Shown here in pieces: positions 8,444 to 16,571 of a DNA stretch of 64,000 bases; positions within the stretch are counted from its first letter, which is position 1, and each line of letters opens with the position of its first letter. The DNA lies in contig CAKZHE010000252.1 in the NCBI GenBank assembly GCA_936920195.1, forward strand, positions 17,239 to 81,238. The letters run 5' to 3'. This DNA comes from an uncultured cyanobacterium. Its GTDB lineage: Bacteria > Cyanobacteriota > Cyanobacteriia > Cyanobacteriales > FACHB-T130. The notes under the pieces are model-generated. The model had not been told where the DNA came from. It did not search any database and saw only the letters and a program-made list of their open reading frames with translations. A program made the position numbers and the translations under genes.

Positions 8444-9901
8444 TTATGCCCAAAATGGTACATATTTAGCGTGTTTTCTGGATTTATTTTCTAAATCATA
8501 GGCTCTGATTAATCCTTCATTGATTGTATCTGCGATAATTCGTGAAGCCATAGAGTAATTTTTGTCATCAATTGCAAATCGTTTTCGCAAAGATTCATTA
8601 GTCATTTGTTCTCGACATACAAACCTTAAACAGGCGTGCTGGTAACAAGCTCTTATTCGATCGCTCTTATCCATATCTTTTAGTTCTCTATAAGTAAATA
8701 AGAGAACTTCAGTATGTTTACCATTGACGTTAAATTCTGGAGCAGGTAATTGAAAAACTTCTACTGAATGAATTACTTTATCTATACCGCTACCACGTTC
8801 TTCACAAATATTAATTCTTCTCATAAAAGCAGCTAAATTTTCATTGCGAGATTGAGGTGGTAAATCTATAAAACGCATTGTATCAACTAATGGTTCGCCA
8901 GGGTTTCTAATTTCCATTCGATCGGAAAATATCTCAATGGTAGAACTAACACCAGTCATATTAAAATCTTGATGGATTATAGCATTAGCCACTAATTCTC
9001 TAATGGCAATCTCTGGATACATTTTGATGTTTTTTCGTACTGCTTGACCAATTTGTTCATTTTGCGGCAGTTGCTCGTTAATAAATTTAATGATTTCTTC
9101 ATAACTAACAGCGTAGCCTTTATCGAATACCTGTTCTCTTTGAGTAGAAATTCGATCTTTTTCTTTGTATATAATTACTCTAATCGCTTTTCTTCCTAGT
9201 TTTTCAAATTCTGTTAACTTTTTAGCAAAAAGAATTGCACCAAAATTAGTGATATCATAATAATTACTAAGCTTTATGTTAATTAAATTTTCCGATGCCA
9301 AACGGTCTAAAATACCTTGCTTATTATCTGGAAGGTTTTGTTGTGTGAAATCGAAATAACTTGGATAATTTATTTTTGCTAAAACTTCATCTGCGCTTAT
9401 ATTTTCTAATGCAATTCCCTTTTCAAACGGTTGGCGAGAAAACAATGACCATAACTCTCTCTCTTTTTCTGTAAAATCTTTGAGCTTTTTTTTATAACTA
9501 CCTACACGAATGTACTCAACTCCTTTAAAACTAATAGGTATATGAGCGGCTTTTGGTATCTCAAACAAAACAATATCTTTACTCTCGCAAGTAAATTCAT
9601 AAATTCTAAAATCTATTCGTGGTTCAAGTTGTACGGCAAGCCAGTTTTCTAGTTCTTGGCCTTTGATTTTTTCTTGCTTCGGTTTAAATTTTGTACCTAT
9701 AATATTGTGGCTTTTATCATCAATCCCCCAAATAAGGTAAGCAGTTTGCTGATTATGTAGTGTAGCAGAGTTTGACAAAGCCGACAGATATTCACCAATA
9801 AGCTCTGGATTTGTATTATCTTTTTTGAATTCAACCCATTCTGTTTCATTTGGAAGGGCTAATAATTGTTGTAGTAACGGTATTAAATGCTTGGTTTCCA
9901 T
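8444..9901 (-). CDS. AlbA_2 (Schlafen-type) and GHKL ATPase-like protein, CAST cargo
   Basis: This 485-residue protein has an N-terminal AlbA_2 putative nucleic-acid-binding domain (EWVEFKKD near 22-29, through about 135). A COG2865-type GHKL ATP-binding region follows (AIRELVANAIIHQDFN, IRNPGEP, EERGSGIDKV) and then a C-terminal winged-helix-like segment. Such proteins often accompany type I-like restriction systems and other defence genes, as regulators or accessory factors; the biochemical role is not established. It is the last gene of the cargo operon, 47 bp after hsdS, with AGGAGAG before its ATG. It lies inside the transposon and is therefore cargo. Confidence 0.75.
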   Translation of the reverse strand: METKHLIPLLQQLLALPNETEWVEFKKDNTNPELIGEYLSALSNSATLHNQQTAYLIWGIDDKSHNIIGTKFKPKQEKIKGQELENWLAVQLEPRIDFRIYEFTCESKDIVLFEIPKAAHIPISFKGVEYIRVGSYKKKLKDFTEKERELWSLFSRQPFEKGIALENISADEVLAKINYPSYFDFTQQNLPDNKQGILDRLASENLINIKLSNYYDITNFGAILFAKKLTEFEKLGRKAIRVIIYKEKDRISTQREQVFDKGYAVSYEEIIKFINEQLPQNEQIGQAVRKNIKMYPEIAIRELVANAIIHQDFNMTGVSSTIEIFSDRMEIRNPGEPLVDTMRFIDLPPQSRNENLAAFMRRINICEERGSGIDKVIHSVEVFQLPAPEFNVNGKHTEVLLFTYRELKDMDKSDRIRACYQHACLRFVCREQMTNESLRKRFAIDDKNYSMASRIIADTINEGLIRAYDLENKSRKHAKYVPFWA

Positions 9902-9948
9902 AACGATTTTTGCTCTCCTTTTCTGGTTTTTGTTCAGCCTGAAAATTT

Positions 9949-11403
9949 TTATACTTTGATAGAAGTGAGATTTTCAATCTGACGGATGGCCTCTCGTTCT
10001 TTCTGCCAAGCTTCATCGCGCAACGCATTAGCTTTGAGAACTAAATCTCCAATCTCGTTTCTGATAGTTGGCACAGGTAATGGGATGGGAACAGAGGCAA
10101 GCATATCAAGATCAATGTGTACAATGACCGAACCATAAGAATGTCTTGTTATAAGACAATAACCATAATCGGAGGCAAGCCAAGTGTAAAGATAGCCAGC
10201 GTTGATATCAGATGCAGCTAGTATTCTCGTTGCGTCTTCACTAGCTGTCCAATCTGCCATATATTTAGGAATAATTTGTACCCGTCCAATTGTACCGGAG
10301 CGAGTTATAGCAATCATTCCTTCTTCTAACTGGATTTCAGGTAAATCTTTAGTATGAGCGCCTTTTGCTAATCGCTTGACATCTATGGGATCGATTTGAA
10401 AAATCTGCTTGCTACTAAGCATCGGAATTCCACCACGAGGAACATACGTTCGTTCGCGGAATTTGGTAATTGCTCTAATTTCCTTAGTAACTCGTTCATC
10501 ACCAATAGTGGTAATTTCTACTGGCAACTGCTTTAACTTCTGTTCCGCTTTAATGGCGATCGGATCGTGAAAACTTGCTTCTAAGCGTCCAGCAAGTTGA
10601 GATGCTTTAACTCTAGATGTTAAACAACCGCTATTGCTTGATGTTAATGAGTCCAAATAAGGCAGATTCAGATGTGCGTGTAAAAGCCTATCCGCTTCAT
10701 CTAATAAACGATTGGCTTCATCTCTTAGTTTTCCAGCTTCACACATCAATCGTCCAATAGCAATTCGACGCAGCGGGTGTAAATCGGGAATAACTATTCG
10801 TGTTAGGTGTTCCGGTTCAATATGGACAATAACTGAACCGTAAGTCGCTTGAAGAAGTTGGGGACGACCTAAACGACTGCGGAGAAAAGCCGCGACATAG
10901 CCAGCAGTATCAGGGTCATTGCTACGAAGACGGATAGCGTGTTCGGATAAGGCTTTTCCAGCCATTATTGCTGTTGCTAAAGCAACATTTCCTATAGTGC
11001 CAGAGCGAGAAATGAGAACATCCCACATCTCGACTAAAAACTTATTTACATTAGGTGTTAGCTTGCGACTTAGAAACCGTTCTATTTTGGGTCGCAAGCT
11101 AATAATGTCAGAACTCGATAAAAATGGTACACCCCAATCTGGACTTACTGAAGTTCGTTTAAGTCGAAATGGTTTTGCAGGCTGCTGACACAAACCTTCA
11201 TTCCCACACAGAGGAACCAGAGGTAAACCACTTGCTCGTAACTTAGCAACAGCATTACGAGCCTCAATACTAAAATTAGAGGCTTCTAAGCGAACTCCAG
11301 CATCAAAAACTTCCGTTAAACGGACTGTAGTAGAAAGCTTTTCAGGCTCCGTTACCGGGGCTGAAGGGATAGGCGTTGGTTGTACATTTGTTCGTTTTAC
11401 CAT
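9949..11403 (-). CDS. hsdS: Restriction-modification specificity subunit (HsdS type), CAST cargo
   Basis: The protein has 484 residues from the ATG at 11403, which overlaps the end of the methylase gene (ATGGTAA) and is preferred to an upstream TTG at 11427. Two target-recognition domains are evident from an internal duplication: each half contains an SGTIG motif (ISRSGTIG, ITRSGTIG), YGSVIVHI and a following heptad-rich helix (LRDEANRLLDEADRL, ALRDEAWQKEREAI). This is the classical S-subunit design, in which each domain reads half of a bipartite site and the helices set the spacing. It would pair with the adjacent nuclease-methylase. Confidence 0.88.
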   Translation of the reverse strand: MVKRTNVQPTPIPSAPVTEPEKLSTTVRLTEVFDAGVRLEASNFSIEARNAVAKLRASGLPLVPLCGNEGLCQQPAKPFRLKRTSVSPDWGVPFLSSSDIISLRPKIERFLSRKLTPNVNKFLVEMWDVLISRSGTIGNVALATAIMAGKALSEHAIRLRSNDPDTAGYVAAFLRSRLGRPQLLQATYGSVIVHIEPEHLTRIVIPDLHPLRRIAIGRLMCEAGKLRDEANRLLDEADRLLHAHLNLPYLDSLTSSNSGCLTSRVKASQLAGRLEASFHDPIAIKAEQKLKQLPVEITTIGDERVTKEIRAITKFRERTYVPRGGIPMLSSKQIFQIDPIDVKRLAKGAHTKDLPEIQLEEGMIAITRSGTIGRVQIIPKYMADWTASEDATRILAASDINAGYLYTWLASDYGYCLITRHSYGSVIVHIDLDMLASVPIPLPVPTIRNEIGDLVLKANALRDEAWQKEREAIRQIENLTSIKV

Positions 11404-13382
11404 CTCAGCACCACCTGTTTTTTCCAATCTAGAAACTCGTCTGCCAAAACAGGCGTATCATCATCTAAAATTTTACGACGCGGTAAAGGTCGAACTGTGG
11501 CATCACCGGAAGCAGTTCTTTCCAACAGAGGGGTAATTTCTGACTCGGCAGGTGCAAGTAGTTCTTCACCATCTTCATTCCGCTTGTAAACCTTATTACC
11601 GCGCTTATCATGCCCAATGGCATTGACTTGAGCCATAAAAATTTCATAGTCTCGAATTCCTTCAAATGCTTCTCGATTCATCTCTTCTTCTGTTTTTTTC
11701 TGAAGTATTAAAACAGAAGTTTGCGTACCGTTACGAGGCTGAAAGGTATCGGGGTGAAGATCGATCGAGGCAATTACCTGACAATGAGTTAACATCCAAT
11801 AACGGACATATAGCAGACCGGGCGCACCTAAAATAGCATCTGGCAGCACAATTGCCATGCGTCCACCTGGTTTAAGAAATTGCCAACATCTTTCAATAAA
11901 AAGAATTTCCGGGGGTTGAGAACCTTGTAATACCTCAGTAGGTTCCCATCCATTTTCTGTTTCTTTCCAAACATGACCTAGTTTATATTGTCTCAGAGTT
12001 TCTGTGTCTTTTATCGGTAACTTAGAACCAAACGGAGGATTTGAAGCAACAACGTCAAAATGCGCTAAATCTTTTGAACTACGCAAAGAATCTGGATCGA
12101 TATTGAGGGAATCAGCAAGCTGTCTGCGAAAAGTATCTTCCCACTGATGAGGGTGTAATAGGCTATCTTGTCGCAAAATATTTCCAGACCCGTCATTATT
12201 CATCACCATATTCATTTTGGTGGCTTTAACAAGGTCGGGATTGATATCTATTCCAAAGAAACATTGACCAGCAACTTCTTTAATGCGATCGCGCAAGGCT
12301 TCTAAAAAACCACTGCTACCAGGAACTCCGAGAGAGGCTTTTAGTTGATTAATCATTTCATTCATAGCGATTACTAAGAAACCCCCTGTACCGCAAGCCG
12401 GATCGAGAAACTTTTCATCTACTTGTAAATCCAGCATTTTGACTGCCATTCTTTGTACGTTTCTAGGTGTGAAAAACTCTCCGCGATCGCCCCGCAGATT
12501 TGCACCCACTAATTCTTCATAAGCTTTTCCTTTTACATCAATATCTGTATCCAGAAAGCTATATCGTTGAAGCTCGCCTACTATATAAGCCAAAGATCGA
12601 GCTTGAAGCTTAATAGCATCGTTAGCATCAAAAATGGTTGGATATCTTTTTTTTACAGCTTCAAAAATTTTACCAATTCGTTTAGCAACCGTTAGCCGAC
12701 CATCATTGCTGGCTTTTTCCGAGGCAGTAGCATAAAACTCAAGAGGTTTAGGGACATCGCGTTCATCGTGAATTTTGCAAAAAATCACTTTCAGCAATTC
12801 AAAGAAAGCTGGCTGTTTTTGAAGTCCATCAGTAACGTAAATATGGTTATGGCAAATTTTAAACGAGAATAAGAGGTTATCGTCTGTTGCGTGTTTTAAC
12901 TGTTCTCTAGTTGGACGATTGACTTCTTCTACATTACCATTACTGGATGGGATATCATTGGGTTCTTCCCAAACAGTTTGTCCTTCTACAACTACCCTTC
13001 GGTAGACAAATTTGTACTTTCCATTTGTCCACATTCCCCATTCAGCATTTGGACAAACAGACATATAAGACTTAAGTTGCTCTACACCATCTTTACGATC
13101 TGATGGCTCAATAGAGTCTCGCTTACATTCGATTACGATCCAAGCATTATCTTGGGTATGTTCGTCACCCTCACGAAAAATAATGAGGTCAGCACGACCA
13201 CGTTTACTAAAAACTTTTACAGGAAACTCTACGGCAATTTGTTTAAAATTGTAGGCCAGTTCCAAGACAAGACGACGCTCAATATTTTGACGAACATATT
13301 CTTCTGGCGTATCATTACGAATTTTTTGGTCAATGAAGTCGCAGATTTTACCATCTGGGATAGTCATCAGTATCTTGGACAT
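11397..13382 (-). CDS. Fused nuclease plus N6-adenine methyltransferase (type I M-like / BcgI-A-like), CAST cargo
   Basis: This 661-residue protein has an N-terminal HSDR_N-type PD-(D/E)XK nuclease domain (GRADLIIF with D65, IVIECKRD with E85 and K87). An HsdM helical region follows and then the N6-methyltransferase core: DPACGTGGF at 327-335 for S-adenosylmethionine and NPPF at 448-451 for catalysis. No separate HsdR helicase gene is present. A nuclease-methylase chain with a separate specificity subunit is the layout of BcgI-like type IIB enzymes, whose A subunit is of similar size from memory. The enzyme may therefore cut and methylate without a motor. Alternatively it is a type I M subunit with a vestigial nuclease domain. 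It leads the cargo operon. Confidence 0.82.
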   Translation of the reverse strand: MSKILMTIPDGKICDFIDQKIRNDTPEEYVRQNIERRLVLELAYNFKQIAVEFPVKVFSKRGRADLIIFREGDEHTQDNAWIVIECKRDSIEPSDRKDGVEQLKSYMSVCPNAEWGMWTNGKYKFVYRRVVVEGQTVWEEPNDIPSSNGNVEEVNRPTREQLKHATDDNLLFSFKICHNHIYVTDGLQKQPAFFELLKVIFCKIHDERDVPKPLEFYATASEKASNDGRLTVAKRIGKIFEAVKKRYPTIFDANDAIKLQARSLAYIVGELQRYSFLDTDIDVKGKAYEELVGANLRGDRGEFFTPRNVQRMAVKMLDLQVDEKFLDPACGTGGFLVIAMNEMINQLKASLGVPGSSGFLEALRDRIKEVAGQCFFGIDINPDLVKATKMNMVMNNDGSGNILRQDSLLHPHQWEDTFRRQLADSLNIDPDSLRSSKDLAHFDVVASNPPFGSKLPIKDTETLRQYKLGHVWKETENGWEPTEVLQGSQPPEILFIERCWQFLKPGGRMAIVLPDAILGAPGLLYVRYWMLTHCQVIASIDLHPDTFQPRNGTQTSVLILQKKTEEEMNREAFEGIRDYEIFMAQVNAIGHDKRGNKVYKRNEDGEELLAPAESEITPLLERTASGDATVRPLPRRKILDDDTPVLADEFLDWKKQVVLRW

Positions 13383-13480
13383 TTTTGTATTACCTTGACT
13401 TTTTGATGCGAAACAGATTTTGTTTTAATACCAAAAAGGTGCTAAGACACATTTTGGAGCGATCGCCTCTTTTTCCGCAC

Positions 13481-13924
13481 TCAGGCACATTTCCCCCAGT
13501 CTTTCAACCTCACCTCTAACTGCTGATGAATAACATCTAACCATACTGGCACAACAGGCAACCCCTCTGCCCAAAGTGCGATCGCCTTTGAGCTATCAAA
13601 CTCAACTAAATCAAAAGATTGCTCAGTAGGATGGCGGTACAGCATTAACCGGACTCTTTGGGATGGGCTAAAAAACTCCGGTTCCCTTTCCTTCAAAGTC
13701 TTCAGCGTTTCCCTCGCCAACTCAAAACTCAACCCCACAGACAGCCAATAGGCGATCGCTGCCAGTTCTACCAAATTAGACCGCGAATAGTAAATACTCC
13801 GTCCCGTCCCCGTTTCCGTAATTACAGGGACAACAACCCCACTCTCTCGCCAATACTGCAACTGGCGTAGGGAACAGCCTGTAATTTCTGCCGCTTGCTT
13901 GGTGGTAAAAAAAGTCTCTTGCAT
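13481..13924 (-). CDS. cvkR: CvkR, MerR-type repressor of the V-K CAST
   Basis: The 147-residue protein has an N-terminal MerR-like winged helix (TTKQAAEITGCSLRQLQYW, residues 7-25) and no C-terminal metal-binding cysteines. It is divergent from cas12k across a 68-bp gap, the conserved position of CvkR, the known repressor of cas12k and tracrRNA in V-K systems. The gap carries inverted repeats (13952-13986) that could be its operator and would also allow autoregulation. It is followed on the same strand by the cargo operon after 98 bp. Confidence 0.88.
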   Translation of the reverse strand: MQETFFTTKQAAEITGCSLRQLQYWRESGVVVPVITETGTGRSIYYSRSNLVELAAIAYWLSVGLSFELARETLKTLKEREPEFFSPSQRVRLMLYRHPTEQSFDLVEFDSSKAIALWAEGLPVVPVWLDVIHQQLEVRLKDWGKCA

Positions 13925-13951
13925 AAAATTTATTTTACAGAAAGCTCAGTC

Positions 13952-13986
13952 TATACATCTGTGTTAGTATTAAACATAAATGTATA
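13952..13986. promoter_or_regulatory. Putative CvkR operator between cvkR and cas12k
   Basis: TATACAT (13952-13958) and ATGTATA (13980-13986) are exact inverted copies 28 bp apart. The right copy overlaps an inner palindrome ACATAAATGT (13974-13983) only 10 bp ahead of the cas12k ATG. Binding there would block cas12k transcription. ACAT/ATGT half-sites fit what I recall of the CvkR motif in Anabaena, but I have not aligned it. Confidence 0.6.
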
Positions 13987-13992
13987 AAGCCG

Positions 13993-15909
13993 ATGAGCCA
14001 AATCACGATCCAGTGCCGCCTAGTCGCCTCAGAATCAACCCGCCGCCAACTTTGGGAGTTGATGGCAGATAAAAACACGCCCCTAATTAACGAATTGTTA
14101 CAACAAGTAGGCCAACATCCCGATTTCCTCACCTGGCGGCAAAAAGGCAAGCTTCCCAGTACAGTAGTTAGCCAACTGTGCCAACCCCTCAAAACCGATC
14201 CTCGTTTTGCTGGACAGCCCAGCCGTTTTTATCTGTCAGCCATTCATGCCGTAGACTATATCTATAAATCTTGGTTAGCCATCCAAAAACGCTTACAGCA
14301 GAAGCTTGAAGGGAAAACCCACTGGCTAGAAATATTTAAAAGCGATGCTAAATTAGTCGAGACTAGCGATCGCAGCTTAGAGGCTATTCGCATCAAAGCC
14401 GCTGAAATTTTGGCTCAAGCTACATCTTCCCCTGACTCAAAATCCACTCTACCCAAACAGAAAAACAGCAAGAAGGCTAAAAAAACCGTATCCTCAGACT
14501 CAAGCCGCCGCCTTTCTACTACTCTATTCCAGGTTTACCGAGAAACAGAAGACATCCTGACTCGCAGCGCTATTAGTTACTTACTCAAAAATGGATGTCA
14601 AATCAGCGAACAAGAAGAAAACCCCGAAAAATTTGCTCTGCGTCGTCGTAAACTAGAAATCCAAATCCAACGGATTAGCGATCAATTAGATTCTCGAATG
14701 CCCAAAGGTCGAGACTTGACCAATGAGAAATGGTTAGAAGCCTTAACACTTGCCACAACTACAGATCCTCAAGACAATGCCGAAGCTAAACGCTGGCAAG
14801 ATATTCTTTTAACTCGTTTCAGTTGTCTACCCTTCCCTCTGATCTATGAAACCAATGAAGATATGGTTTGGTCAAAAAACCAAAAAGGTCGCCTTTCTCT
14901 TCATTTCAATGGTTTAAGAGACTTGACTTTTGACATATATTGCGATCGATGTCAGCTTCACTGGTTCCAACGCTTCCTAGAAGACCAGCAAACCAAACGC
15001 AGCCACAAGAACCAACATTCTAGTAGCTTATTTACCTTGCGAAGCGGACATTTAGCTTGGCAACAAGGTGAAGGCAAAGGAGAGCCTTGGAATGTCCACC
15101 ATTTAACTCTATACTGCTGTATAGATACGCGATTATGGACTGCCGAAGGAACAGAACAGGTACGTCGAGAAAAAGCTGATGAAATTACCAAATTCATCAC
15201 TAAAATGAAAGAAAAAAGTAACCTCAGCGAAACGCAACAAGCCTTCATTAACCGCAAAGAATCTACCCTCAAGCGCATCAACAATCCTTTTCAGCGTCCC
15301 AGTCAGCCCCTTTATCAAGGACAGCCTCATATTATAGTTGGAGTTAGCTTAGGCTTAGAAAAGCCTGCGACAGTAGCCGTAATAGATGTCATTAAAAATC
15401 AAGTTCTTACCTATCGCAATATTCGGCAACTACTTGGGGACAATTACAACTTACTCAATCGCCAGCGCCAGCAAAAGCAACGCTCATCTCGCCACCGCCA
15501 TCAAGCTCAAAAACTTGCTGCTCCAAATGAATTTGGCGATTCAGAATTGGGACAATATATAGATAGACTGCTAGCCAAAGCTATAGTAGATATTACTCAA
15601 ACTTACCAGGCTGGCAGTATCGTCTTACCCAAGTTAAGTGATATCAGAGAAATTATCCAAGCCGAAATTCAAACGAAAGCTGAAAAAAAGTGTCCTGGCT
15701 ATTTAGAAGGCCAGCAAAAATATGCCAAAGAGTATCGAGTTAACATTCATCAGTGGAGTTATGGTAGACTAATTGATAGCATTAAAACTCAATCAGCCAA
15801 AAACAACATTATCATTGAAGAGGGAAAGCAACCGATTATCGGCAATGCCCAAGAGCAAGCAAGAGAATTAGCAATCTCAGCTTATCAATCTCGCCTCAAA
15901 AAAGGTTGA
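13993..15909 (+). CDS. cas12k: Cas12k, RNA-guided target-recognition protein with inactive RuvC
   Basis: The protein has 638 residues, matching the usual Cas12k length of about 640. The N-terminal part (MSQITIQCRLVASE, then LPSTVVSQLC) and the C-terminal part (REYRVNIHQWSYGRL-like WSY region) are characteristic. Around residue 450 the RuvC-I strand reads VGVSLGLEKPATVAVID, where active Cas12 proteins carry a catalytic Asp; here Ser/Gly stands instead, consistent with a binding-only effector. With the tracrRNA and a crRNA it would mark the target and recruit TniQ and TnsC. It is transcribed divergently from cvkR, and the tracrRNA gene follows immediately downstream. Confidence 0.95.
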   Translation: MSQITIQCRLVASESTRRQLWELMADKNTPLINELLQQVGQHPDFLTWRQKGKLPSTVVSQLCQPLKTDPRFAGQPSRFYLSAIHAVDYIYKSWLAIQKRLQQKLEGKTHWLEIFKSDAKLVETSDRSLEAIRIKAAEILAQATSSPDSKSTLPKQKNSKKAKKTVSSDSSRRLSTTLFQVYRETEDILTRSAISYLLKNGCQISEQEENPEKFALRRRKLEIQIQRISDQLDSRMPKGRDLTNEKWLEALTLATTTDPQDNAEAKRWQDILLTRFSCLPFPLIYETNEDMVWSKNQKGRLSLHFNGLRDLTFDIYCDRCQLHWFQRFLEDQQTKRSHKNQHSSSLFTLRSGHLAWQQGEGKGEPWNVHHLTLYCCIDTRLWTAEGTEQVRREKADEITKFITKMKEKSNLSETQQAFINRKESTLKRINNPFQRPSQPLYQGQPHIIVGVSLGLEKPATVAVIDVIKNQVLTYRNIRQLLGDNYNLLNRQRQQKQRSSRHRHQAQKLAAPNEFGDSELGQYIDRLLAKAIVDITQTYQAGSIVLPKLSDIREIIQAEIQTKAEKKCPGYLEGQQKYAKEYRVNIHQWSYGRLIDSIKTQSAKNNIIIEEGKQPIIGNAQEQARELAISAYQSRLKKG

Positions 15910-15936
15910 CAAATATCTGTACCTTGACAATATAAT
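15906..15936 (+). promoter_or_regulatory. Predicted tracrRNA promoter
   Basis: TTGACA (15906-15911) overlaps the cas12k stop codon, and TATAAT (15931-15936) lies 19 bp further on. Both hexamers are consensus; the spacing is slightly long. The expected start falls near 15942, where the tracrRNA-like sequence begins. The tracrRNA would thus have its own promoter. Confidence 0.6.
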
Positions 15937-15940
15937 ATAG

Positions 15941-16165
15941 TTAATAGCGCCGCAGTTAATGCTCGTCAGAGTTTCTGAACTGCGTAAGTGAGGGTTAGTT
16001 TGGCGGTTGGAAGACCGTCTTGCTTTCTGACCCTGGTAGCTGCTCACCCCGATGCTGCTGTTCCTTGCGGACAGGAATAAGGTGCGCTCCCAGCAATAAG
16101 GGCGCGGGTCTACTGCTGTAGTGGCTACTGAATCACCCCCGACCAAGGGGGAACCCACTCTATTT
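15941..16165 (+). ncRNA. V-K tracrRNA
   Basis: The sequence begins TTAATAGCGCCGCAG and contains conserved blocks that I recall from characterised V-K tracrRNAs: TGAGGGTTAGTTTG, CTTGCTTTCTGACCC, GGTAGCTGCTCACCC, GGTGCGCTCCCAGCAA and GTAGTGGCTACTGAATCACC. A final GGGGGAACCCAC follows. AACCCAC near 16152-16158 is the reverse complement of GTGGGTT in the crRNA repeat at 16409-16415, giving the anti-repeat pairing. Local hairpins such as CGGTTGGAAGACCG are also visible. The 3' end is estimated. Confidence 0.9.
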
Positions 16166-16203
16166 ATTTGAGGTCTTCCCACAGGTATTAAATTTCAACG
16201 TCA

Positions 16204-16344
16204 ATCCGCGCAAGTTTCAAAACCTTTATTTGGTCTGGATTCGAGGGGATTGAATGATGAAGAAATATTACTTGTGAAAGAGGCACAAAAGGGGATGGTC
16301 AAGAGATCCGCGCATTTTAACTCTAAAACCTTTGTTAACAAAGG
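16204..16344 (+). repeat. Degenerate repeats, possible eroded CRISPR array of the CAST
   Basis: ATCCGCGCA occurs at 16204-16212 and 16306-16314, each followed a few bases later by AAAACCTTT. Fragments such as GTTTCAA and GGGGATTGAATG near 16214-16255 recall the ends of V-K direct repeats. No regular repeat-spacer unit can be drawn, so this is at best the remains of an array. Confidence 0.35.
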
Positions 16345-16404
16345 GTTTGGGAGAGTGCAGTTCCAACAGCCCTCTCCAATGGAAGCGGATGGATTAATTT
16401 ATTA

Positions 16405-16437
16405 ATAAGTGGGTTGAAAGCGAGTCCAGTTGTGTCC
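16405..16437 (+). ncRNA. Delocalized homing crRNA: partial V-K repeat plus 17-nt spacer against tRNA-Val
   Basis: A repeat 3' half, AAGTGGGTTGAAAG, ends at 16420. The spacer CGAGTCCAGTTGTGTCC (16421-16437) equals the 3' portion of the tRNA-Val gene on the minus strand (16573-16589) at all 17 positions. A possible repeat 5' half (GTTCCAACAGCCC) begins at 16360. Short self-targeting guides separate from the array, aimed at a neighbouring tRNA, are the known homing mode of V-K CASTs. The PAM side of the target reads GGTT, fitting the NGTN preference of Cas12k. Confidence 0.93.
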
Positions 16438-16528
16438 TTTAATTTGACACGAATTTGGCTAAATGAACATCCAATTTGTTACCGTGACACTAATTTGTTA
16501 CCAGTGACAAGGAATCTGTTAATGTACA
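16438..16528 (-). repeat. CAST left end with TnsB-site-like repeats
   Basis: Read from 16528 inward, the sequence starts TGTACATTAACAGATTCC and contains about four repeats ending TGTCA or similar (TTAACAGATTCCTTGTCA, GTAACAAATTAGTGTCA, GTAACAAATTGGATGTTCA, CCAAATTCGTGTCA). They mirror the repeats at the other terminus. The homing crRNA lies directly inside them. Confidence 0.88.
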
Positions 16529-16571
16529 CCTAAAAGCGCCACAACCCTGTACAGGAAAGGGTTTGAACTAA

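Larger units (their letters stand above)
4909..16528 (+). mobile_element. Type V-K CRISPR-associated transposon (CAST), complete, inserted beside tRNA-Val
   Basis: Both termini read TGTACATTAAC inward (4909-4919 on the plus strand; complement of 16528-16518), and each is followed by several copies of a TnsB-site-like repeat (consensus about TTAACAAATTAxxTGTCAC). Inside are tnsB, tnsC, tniQ, a cargo operon, cvkR, cas12k, tracrRNA and a self-targeting crRNA, the canonical V-K gene set and order. The length is 11,620 bp. The cas12k/crRNA end lies nearest the tRNA, the orientation expected for V-K homing (in the characterised ShCAST the crRNA-side end faces the target). The five bases flanking the two ends are GCTAC and CCTAA, which agree at only three positions, so the target duplication is imperfect. 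Confidence 0.93.

Noticed and set aside
14958..15330. Open frames antisense to cas12k
   Set aside because: Composition follows the reverse strand of cas12k; no start signals or conserved motifs.
16548..16553. A second TGTACA outside the proposed CAST end
   Set aside because: It is not followed inward by the TTAAC...TGTCA repeat pattern, and it would put the insertion about 36 bp from the PAM, outside the known window. The end at 16528 fits both criteria.
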